Shown one piece after another: positions 58,810 to 64,000 of a DNA stretch of 64,000 nucleotides (positions are counted from its first letter, which is position 1; the number at the start of each line of letters is the position of its first letter). The notes under the pieces were generated by a model. It searched no databases. It was not told the DNA's origin and was given only the letters and a program-made list of their open reading frames with translations. The stretch is taken from positions 3,038,001 through 3,102,000 of the forward strand of contig JADJOI010000003.1 in assembly GCA_016713875.1 (NCBI GenBank), in the 5' to 3' direction. Source of the DNA: Flavobacteriales bacterium. GTDB lineage: Bacteria > Bacteroidota > Bacteroidia > Flavobacteriales_F > PHOS-HE28. A program made the position numbers and the translations under genes.

Positions 58810-60233
58810 GCCGGGCTCAACTTCAGCATGTTCGCCATGCCCTTCTCAGCGATGGGCATGCTGGCGATGTTGATCACCAGGTCGCCCTTCTGCACCTGAT
58901 TGCGGCGGCGCAGCAGGTGCTTGATGTCGGCGATGGTGTGGTCGGTGCTGACCGTCTTGTCGTAGTAGTGCGCGCGCACGCCCCACACCAGGTTCAGCAT
59001 GCACAGGATGGCCGGGTTGCTGGTGAAGGCGTAGATGTTGGCCTTCGGGCGCATGCTGCTGATCTTGAAGGCGGTGTAGCCGCTGTGGGTCATGGTGACG
59101 ATGGCCTTCACGGGCATGGCCTCGGTCATGCGCACGGCGGCGATGCTGATGGCGTCGCTCACCGTGCGTTCGTTGCTCTCCAGGGGCGGGTTGGGCACGT
59201 TGTACATGCCCTCGGCCGTTTCCATCTCCACCAGGATGCGGTTCATGGCCTTCACCACCTCCACGGGGTGTTTGCCCACGCTGGTCTCGGCGCTCAGCAT
59301 CACGGCATCGGCATGATCGAGCACGGCGTTGGCCACATCGTTCACCTCGGCGCGGGTGGGCGTGATGTTGGTGATCATGCTCTCCATCATCTGCGTGGCC
59401 ACGATCACCGGGCGGTGCATGGCCAGGCAGCGGCGGATGAGGTCCTTCTGCACCAGCGGCACCTTTTCCATGGGGATCTCGACCCCCAGGTCGCCGCGGG
59501 CCACCATCAGCGCATCCGATTCCCGGATGATGTCGTCGATCTCCAGCAGGGCCTCGGGCTTCTCGATCTTGGCCACCACCCTGGCGTGCTTGTCCTGGGC
59601 GCGGATGATGTGCTTGAGCTCGATGATGTCGCGTGCGCTGCGCACGAAGCTCAGGCCCACCCAGTCCACGTTCTGCTCCAGGGCGAAGTCCAGGTCCTTC
59701 AGGTCCTTGTCCGTGAGGCAGGGCAGGCTCACCTTGGTGTTAGGCAGGTTGAGGCCCTTGTTGGCGCTGAGCGGCCCGCCGTTGAGCACGCGGGTGGTGA
59801 CCCGGCTGCGGCCGTCGGTGGACACCACCTCCAGGCGGATCTTGCCATCGTCCAGCAGAGCGATCTCCCCGGGCTTGACGTCCTGTGAGAACTGCGTGTA
59901 GGTGGTGCTCACCAGGCCGGGACGCCCCTTCACGGGTTCGGTGGTGATCACCAGCTCGCTGCCGTCGGGCAGGTCGATGGCCCCGTTCTCCATCTCGCCC
60001 ACGCGGAGCTTGGGGCCCTGCAGGTCCGCCAGGATGGCCGTGTTGAGGCCGAGCTCCTCGTTGAGCCGGCGGATGTTGGCGATGAGCTCGCGATAGAAGT
60101 CGTAGGAGCCGTGGCTGAAGTTCAGGCGGGCCACGTCCATGCCGTTGCGCATGAGCTCGCGGAGCACGTCGACCGGCGCACTGGCCGGTCCGATGGTGGC
60201 GACGATCTTGGTCTTGGGGTCGTTGTGGGGCAT
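58806..60233 (-). CDS. pyk: Pyruvate kinase
   Basis: It converts phosphoenolpyruvate to pyruvate with ATP formation, the last step of glycolysis. The 475-residue protein has all signatures: KTKIVATIGPAS, ARLNFSHGSYDF, DLQGPKLRVGE, VAKIEKPEALLEIDDI with the catalytic Lys, and ARGDLGVEIPMEKV. The allosteric C-terminal domain is present. The ATG at 60233 follows the IPExxxVDY stop by 5 bases; a GTG three codons earlier is possible but overlaps that stop. Typical Bacteroidota order with the IPExxxVDY gene. Confidence 0.96.
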   Translation of the reverse strand: MPHNDPKTKIVATIGPASAPVDVLRELMRNGMDVARLNFSHGSYDFYRELIANIRRLNEELGLNTAILADLQGPKLRVGEMENGAIDLPDGSELVITTEPVKGRPGLVSTTYTQFSQDVKPGEIALLDDGKIRLEVVSTDGRSRVTTRVLNGGPLSANKGLNLPNTKVSLPCLTDKDLKDLDFALEQNVDWVGLSFVRSARDIIELKHIIRAQDKHARVVAKIEKPEALLEIDDIIRESDALMVARGDLGVEIPMEKVPLVQKDLIRRCLAMHRPVIVATQMMESMITNITPTRAEVNDVANAVLDHADAVMLSAETSVGKHPVEVVKAMNRILVEMETAEGMYNVPNPPLESNERTVSDAISIAAVRMTEAMPVKAIVTMTHSGYTAFKISSMRPKANIYAFTSNPAILCMLNLVWGVRAHYYDKTVSTDHTIADIKHLLRRRNQVQKGDLVINIASMPIAEKGMANMLKLSPA

Positions 60234-60238
60234 CGGGG

Positions 60239-60661
60239 TCACTGCAGGAGTTTGTGGCCGGCGCGTAGCTGGTCGAAGGGCACCGGGTAGGCGGCCAGCA
60301 CGAACTCTGCGGCGCGTACACGTTCCAGCAACTCCTCGGGCGCCTCGGGCGCCTGCTCGTCCACCACCAGGAAATAGTCGGCCGACCGCTGGTCCTTGAT
60401 GAGCGGGCCCGCGCCTCCCCGGTTGTTCACCAGGGTGTAACGCACCTGCGTCTCGGGGTCGTCATGGTCGAAGGCCGCGTGGCGCGAGGTGCCCTCCGCT
60501 GAACTGTCGAGGATGTCGCGGTCGCGGCGCGTCAGGGCGATCCCCAAGCTCAGGTTCAGGGACCAGCACAGCCGGTAGTCGTTCACATGGCTGCTGATGC
60601 CGATCACGTGCACTTCGGGGTCGGGCTCCACATCAAGGCGGATGCGCGTGGTCTTGGCCAT
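60239..60661 (-). CDS. IPExxxVDY-family protein
   Basis: This is a 140-residue protein of the family usually found between rnc and pyk in Bacteroidota. It has the conserved start region VHVIGISSHVNDYRLCWSLNLSLGI and a late SADYFLVVDEQ. The function is unknown. A good TACCTTTG box lies 7 bases before the ATG, so it has its own promoter and likely drives pyk as well. Confidence 0.88.
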   Translation of the reverse strand: MAKTTRIRLDVEPDPEVHVIGISSHVNDYRLCWSLNLSLGIALTRRDRDILDSSAEGTSRHAAFDHDDPETQVRYTLVNNRGGAGPLIKDQRSADYFLVVDEQAPEAPEELLERVRAAEFVLAAYPVPFDQLRAGHKLLQ

Positions 60662-60668
60662 GGACGGT

Positions 60669-60676
60669 CAAAGGTA
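60669..60676 (-). promoter_or_regulatory. Perfect -7 box TACCTTTG for IPExxxVDY-pyk
   Basis: This is an exact TAnnTTTG, 7 bases before the ATG at 60661. Confidence 0.5.
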
Positions 60677-60732
60677 GGCCTGGCGCGAGGGGTGGCCGCG
60701 AGCCCGGGCCCCCACCTATGCACCACGGGGTG

Positions 60733-61551
60733 TTACCCACCTTGGTCGGGCGTGGTGCTCGGCACCTCCCTGTCGGCGCCTCCTTCGCGGGGCCGTCCGC
60801 CCCGGCCGCGGCCTCGACCACGACCGCTGCTGCGCCGCTTCTCCATGGTGCGGAAGGCGGCGTCGGCGGCCTCCTGTTCGGCCTTCTTCTTGCTGGGGCC
60901 TCGCCCGCTCCCGCGCACATCGCCGTCCACCTTCACCTCGCAGAGGTAGGTCTTGCCGCGGACACCGCGGCCTCCTTCCTCGGTGATGTGGAAGTCCACC
61001 CGCTTGCGGTGTTTCTGGCCCCACTCCAGCAGGCGGCTCTTGTTGTCGCGGTCCTCCTTCTCCAGTTCACGCAGGTCGTACTGGCTGATGATCAGCTTGA
61101 CGATGGCCTTGCGCGCCCGATCGAAGCCCTGCTCCAGGTAGATGGCGCCGAAGATGGCCTCTAGCGCGTTGCCGGGCACGCTGGTCTCGTGCCCCCGGGT
61201 GACATTGCTCTCCATCACCTTGCCGATGTCCACCCGGCGGGCCAACTCGCTCAGTTGCTGGCGGCTCACGAGCTTGCTGCGCATGCGGGTGAGGAAGCCC
61301 TCGCCCTCCTTGGGGTAACGCTCGAAGAGCAAGCTGCCCACCACCGCGTCCAGGATGGCATCGCCGAGGAACTCGAGGCGCTCGTTGTCGGGCAGGTCGG
61401 GCCGGTCCTCGGGCACCGCGCTGCTGTGGCGCAGCGCCTGCTTGTACAGGACCAGGTCGGCGGGGCGTATGCCGAAGGAGCGCTTCACCCAGGCCAGGAT
61501 GCGCCGGTCCTCGGCCGAGGCGCGGGCGCGGAGCAGCAGCGAGCGGATCAA
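60733..61551 (-). CDS. rnc: Ribonuclease III
   Basis: It cuts double-stranded RNA in rRNA maturation and mRNA turnover. The 272-residue protein has the catalytic signature NERLEFLGDAILDAVV and the later EAIFGAIYLEQG. The double-stranded-RNA-binding domain spans about residues 180-250 (GKTYLCEVKVDG, SKKKAEQEAADAAF). An RG-rich tail (RRSSGRGRGRGRGG) extends beyond it, not usual for the family and perhaps RNA-binding. The start is a TTG 6 bases after the fabF stop, the only sensible one at that position. Confidence 0.93.
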   Translation of the reverse strand: MIRSLLLRARASAEDRRILAWVKRSFGIRPADLVLYKQALRHSSAVPEDRPDLPDNERLEFLGDAILDAVVGSLLFERYPKEGEGFLTRMRSKLVSRQQLSELARRVDIGKVMESNVTRGHETSVPGNALEAIFGAIYLEQGFDRARKAIVKLIISQYDLRELEKEDRDNKSRLLEWGQKHRKRVDFHITEEGGRGVRGKTYLCEVKVDGDVRGSGRGPSKKKAEQEAADAAFRTMEKRRSSGRGRGRGRGGRPREGGADREVPSTTPDQGG

Positions 61552-61557
61552 GCGGTA

Positions 61558-62808
61558 CTAGCGGTACTTGCGGAAGATCACCGCGGTGTTGTGGCCGCCG
61601 AAGCCGAACGTATTGCTCATGGCGGCGTTCACCGTGCGCTTTTGCGCGGAGTTGAACGTGAAGTTCAGCCGGTGGTCGATCTCGGGATCGTCCGTGAAGT
61701 GGTTGATGGTGGGGGGCACCGTGTCGGTGTGCACGGCCATGATGGCGGCCACGCCTTCCACCGCCCCGGCTCCGCCGAGCAGGTGCCCGGTCATGCTCTT
61801 GGTGGCGCTGATGTTCAGCGCGTAAGCGTGCTCGCCGAATACACGCTCAATGGCCTTCACCTCCTGCGGGTCGCCGATCGGTGTGCTGGTGCCGTGGGTG
61901 TTGATGTAGTCGATGTCCGCAGGTGCGAGACCGGCGTCCTTGAGGGCGAACTTCATGCACAGCTCCGCGCCGAGGCCTTCGGGGTGCGGGGCGGTGATGT
62001 GGTACGCATCGCTGCTCATCCCCCCCCCGATCACCTCGGCGTAGATCTTGGCCCCCCGGGCCAGCGCGTGATCCAGGTCCTCCAGCACGATGGCCGCGCC
62101 GCCCTCGCCCAGCACGAATCCATCACGGTCCTTGTCATAGGGCCGGGACGCCGTGGCCGGGTCGTCGTTGCGGGTGCTCATGGCGTGGAGGGCGTTGAAG
62201 CCGCCCACGCCCGCCTCGTAGATCGCCGCCTCGCTCCCGCCGGTGACCACGGCCGGGCACAGGCCCAGGCGGATGGCGTTGAAGGCGTCGATCAAGGCGT
62301 TGTTGCTGCTGGCGCAGGCGCTGGCGGTCACATAGCTGGGGCCGCGGAGCGTATGCTTCATGCTGATCAGCCCCGCCGCGCTGTCCGCGATCATCTTGGG
62401 GATGAAGAACGGGTTGAAGCGCGGGGTACCGTCGCCCTTTCCGAAGCCGATGCACTCGTCCTGGAAGGTCTTCAGCCCGCCGATGCCGCTGCCCCAGATC
62501 ACCCCCACGCGGTCGCGGTCCAGCTTGTCGGAGAGCAGACCGCTGTCGGTGATCGCCTCATCGGCGCACACCAAGGCGAACTGGGCGTACGGGTCGGTCT
62601 TGCGGGCCTCCTTGCGGTCCATGAACGCCTCGGCATCGAAGCCCTTGACCTCGCATGCGAAGCGGGTCTTGAACTTCGATGCGTCGAAGCGCGTGATGGG
62701 CGCGGCGCCGCTTCGGCCGCTCACCAACCCCTCCCAGTAGGCGGCAAGCGTGTTGCCGATGGGGGTGAGCGCGCCCAGACCGGTCACAACAACGCGTCTG
62801 AGCTGCAT
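61558..62808 (-). CDS. fabF: Beta-ketoacyl-ACP synthase II
   Basis: This condensing enzyme of fatty-acid elongation has 416 residues, the usual size. The Cys-His-His triad is seen in TASACASS, NTHGTSTPIGD and TKSMTGHLLGGAG. The last is followed by GAVEGVAAIMA, typical of FabF. It lies between acpP (24 bases upstream) and rnc (6 bases downstream), the conserved acpP-fabF-rnc order. Confidence 0.97.
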   Translation of the reverse strand: MQLRRVVVTGLGALTPIGNTLAAYWEGLVSGRSGAAPITRFDASKFKTRFACEVKGFDAEAFMDRKEARKTDPYAQFALVCADEAITDSGLLSDKLDRDRVGVIWGSGIGGLKTFQDECIGFGKGDGTPRFNPFFIPKMIADSAAGLISMKHTLRGPSYVTASACASSNNALIDAFNAIRLGLCPAVVTGGSEAAIYEAGVGGFNALHAMSTRNDDPATASRPYDKDRDGFVLGEGGAAIVLEDLDHALARGAKIYAEVIGGGMSSDAYHITAPHPEGLGAELCMKFALKDAGLAPADIDYINTHGTSTPIGDPQEVKAIERVFGEHAYALNISATKSMTGHLLGGAGAVEGVAAIMAVHTDTVPPTINHFTDDPEIDHRLNFTFNSAQKRTVNAAMSNTFGFGGHNTAVIFRKYR

Positions 62809-62832
62809 GGGGAGAGCCCGATGGGCCCGGGC

Positions 62833-63069
62833 TTACTTCGCGTTCTTCTCCACGTAGTCCACGGCCTGACCCACGGTCTGGATCTTCTCGGCCTGGTCAT
62901 CGGGGATGGCGATGTTGAACTCCTTCTCGAACTCCATGATGAGCTCGACGGTATCGAGGCTGTCAGCGCCAAGGTCGTTGGTGAAGCTCGCCTCCATGTT
63001 GACCTCGCCCTGGTCGACCCCGAGCTTGTCCACGATGATTGCGATGACCCTGGATTTGATGTCCGACAT
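62833..63069 (-). CDS. acpP: Acyl carrier protein
   Basis: This 78-residue acyl carrier protein takes phosphopantetheine on the Ser of DLGADSLDTVELIM (about residue 37). It is acidic and of standard length. The ATG at 63069 was chosen because the longer frame (from 63108) contains a promoter box rather than coding features. It supplies substrate to the adjacent fabF. Confidence 0.97.
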   Translation of the reverse strand: MSDIKSRVIAIIVDKLGVDQGEVNMEASFTNDLGADSLDTVELIMEFEKEFNIAIPDDQAEKIQTVGQAVDYVEKNAK

Positions 63070-63096
63070 GACAGTGTCGTTTAGTTGATGAGGGTG

Positions 63097-63104
63097 CAAA
63101 GGAA
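63097..63104 (-). promoter_or_regulatory. -7 box TTCCTTTG for acpP-fabF-rnc
   Basis: This is a 7-of-8 match to TAnnTTTG, 27 bases before the acpP ATG. Confidence 0.4.
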
Positions 63105-63127
63105 ACACTTTTTCGATGCGGCCTCCG

Positions 63128-63814
63128 TCACCGGACCGACAGGTAGGGCACCAGCACCTCGACCAGCGGCTTGCGCATCAGGTCAGGCACACGGCAGTCG
63201 GGGGCCGCAAAGCCCATGGGTATCAACAGGTAGGGCCGTTCATTGGCCGGGCGGTCCAGCAGGCGTGTCAGAAAGTTCATGGGGCTGGGCGTGTGGGTGA
63301 GGGTCACCAGGCCCGCGTGCTGCGCCGCCGCCAGCAGCAGGCCACAGGCCAGCCCCACGCTCTCCTCCACGTAATAGTGCTTGCGGCGCGTGCCATCCGG
63401 GTTCTGCCCATGAGCCTGCTTGAAGACCACCACCAGCCAGGGCGCGGCCTCCAGGAAGGGCTTGTGCCAATCGGTGCCCAGTGGGGCCAGATCGGCCAGC
63501 CATTCGACGGACATGCGCCCGTGGTAGCTGGCGTGCTCCTCCTCCTCGGCCGCCTCGCGGATCCGGCGTTTCAGTTCAGGGTCGCCCACCAGGCAGAAGG
63601 TCCAAGGCTGCTTGTGCGCACCGCTGGGCGCGGTGGAGGCCGTGGCGATCAGCTCCTCCATCAGCTCCCGCGGCACCGGCCGGTCGCTGAAGTGACGCAC
63701 GCTGCGGCGGTGGGCCATCAGTTCGCGGAAAGCGACGGCCCTCCGGAGCATGTCCTCCGCGGGATATTCGGTCGGGAGATGGGGCACGGTACGGGGTCCT
63801 TCCGGGCTGCTCAT
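63128..63814 (-). CDS. Nitroreductase-family flavoprotein
   Basis: This 228-residue FMN-dependent oxidoreductase has the family FMN contacts in HRRSVRHFSDRPVP and TAPSGAHKQPWTF and later TLTHTPSPMNFL. Members reduce nitro groups, quinones or halotyrosines; layout and length resemble the iodotyrosine-deiodinase-like branch. The natural substrate is unknown. The ATG at 63814 is supported by a GACCTTCG box exactly 4 bases upstream; the longer open frame runs into purN. It is divergent from purN across 43 bases. Confidence 0.88.
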   Translation of the reverse strand: MSSPEGPRTVPHLPTEYPAEDMLRRAVAFRELMAHRRSVRHFSDRPVPRELMEELIATASTAPSGAHKQPWTFCLVGDPELKRRIREAAEEEEHASYHGRMSVEWLADLAPLGTDWHKPFLEAAPWLVVVFKQAHGQNPDGTRRKHYYVEESVGLACGLLLAAAQHAGLVTLTHTPSPMNFLTRLLDRPANERPYLLIPMGFAAPDCRVPDLMRKPLVEVLVPYLSVR

Positions 63815-63818
63815 GCCT

Positions 63819-63826
63819 CGAAGGTC
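63819..63826 (-). promoter_or_regulatory. -7 box GACCTTCG, 4 nt before the nitroreductase ATG
   Basis: This is a 6-of-8 match, facing left; it pairs with the purN box at 63846. Confidence 0.4.
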
Positions 63827-63845
63827 GGCACTGGCGCGGAGTGCG

Positions 63846-63853
63846 CACCTTCG
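63846..63853 (+). promoter_or_regulatory. -7 box CACCTTCG, 4 nt before the purN GTG
   Basis: This is a 6-of-8 match, facing right; 19 bases separate it from the opposing box, so both promoters share one very short region. Confidence 0.4.
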
Positions 63854-63857
63854 CAGC

Positions 63858-64000
63858 GTGAAGCGCATCGCCATCCTGGCCTCCGGAAGCGGCAGCAACG
63901 CCCAGCGGCTCATCGAGCACTTTCAGGGCTCTTCCGTGGCCGAGGTGGTGCTGGTGGCGGGCGACCGCCCCGAGGCCGGGGTGTTCGCCCGTGCGTGGGA
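63858..64000 (+). CDS. purN: Phosphoribosylglycinamide formyltransferase, N-terminal part
   Basis: GAR transformylase is the third enzyme of purine synthesis. The 47 visible residues start at a GTG and contain the phosphate-binding signature IAILASGSGSNAQRL and a later VLVAGDRPEAG strand. The gene runs off the right edge. The GTG lies 4 bases after a CACCTTCG box, a strong support for this start. Confidence 0.88.
   Translation, partial: MKRIAILASGSGSNAQRLIEHFQGSSVAEVVLVAGDRPEAGVFARAW

Noticed and set aside
61189..63084. Rightward open frame of 631 codons
   Set aside because: It is antisense to rnc, fabF and acpP, which are all intact.
1..64000. tRNA, rRNA or CRISPR array
   Set aside because: No cloverleaf, conserved rRNA block or spaced direct repeats could be made out by reading; a covariance-model search would be needed to exclude a tRNA fully.

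Overview
The window looks like a high-GC member of the Bacteroidota, probably an uncultured Flavobacteriales-like bacterium. Four things point there: six large secreted proteins with C-terminal domains like those of the type IX secretion system (T9SS); the gliding lipoprotein gene gldH in the order holB-ricT-gldH-PBP1A; an IPExxxVDY-family gene between rnc and pyk; and a recurring Bacteroidota-type -7 promoter box (TAnnTTTG, here often TAnnTTCG). No rRNA, tRNA, CRISPR array, transposase or integrase is visible. Genes are dense and no gap exceeds about 290 bases.

Layout. 0-5 kb: the 3' part of uvrC, a family 2 glycosyltransferase, an aldehyde dehydrogenase and a secreted kelch-like protein. 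5-10 kb: a leftward run of small genes (ATP-grasp, NRDE/TANGO2-like, DinB, DoxX-like, YHS, Crp/Fnr) facing a LysE-like exporter. 10-13 kb: gpsA and an M28 peptidase, each broken by the same kind of 2-base contraction. 13-19 kb: a HEAT/cyclophilin lipoprotein, a secreted DPGPG-repeat protein, lysS and a phosphoglucose/phosphomannose isomerase. 19-20.5 kb: a GxxExxY gene between inverted repeats, then lipB. 20.5-39 kb: a surface or glycan region with five polytopic glycosyltransferase-like membrane proteins, a DPM1-like GT2, a GH16-like lipoprotein in a tightly coupled operon, a BNR-repeat T9SS protein, and scoA/scoB with a membrane protein between them. 39-48 kb: PBP1A, gldH, ricT, holB, pgk, a VapBC module, a GNAT acetyltransferase and a cold-shock protein. 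48-64 kb: cvpA, two lipoprotein or secreted genes, pheS, a geranylgeranyl-reductase-like flavoprotein, three T9SS proteins, pyk, IPExxxVDY, rnc, fabF, acpP, a nitroreductase and the start of purN.

Most genes are core metabolism or cell envelope. What stands out is how accessory genes sit among them. At three places a cargo gene or gene pair (the DPGPG T9SS gene, vapBC, another T9SS gene) lies between an intact gene and a leftover piece of that gene's own end. Two of these scars touch a small palindrome family (CAGGCRTCCYGCCT). A fourth accessory gene, GxxExxY, is framed by 15-bp perfect inverted repeats. This suggests recurrent integration without a transposase, possibly single-crossover capture of foreign or sister-strain DNA. 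The second general pattern is that many start codons lie exactly 4 bases after the promoter box, which predicts leaderless mRNAs.
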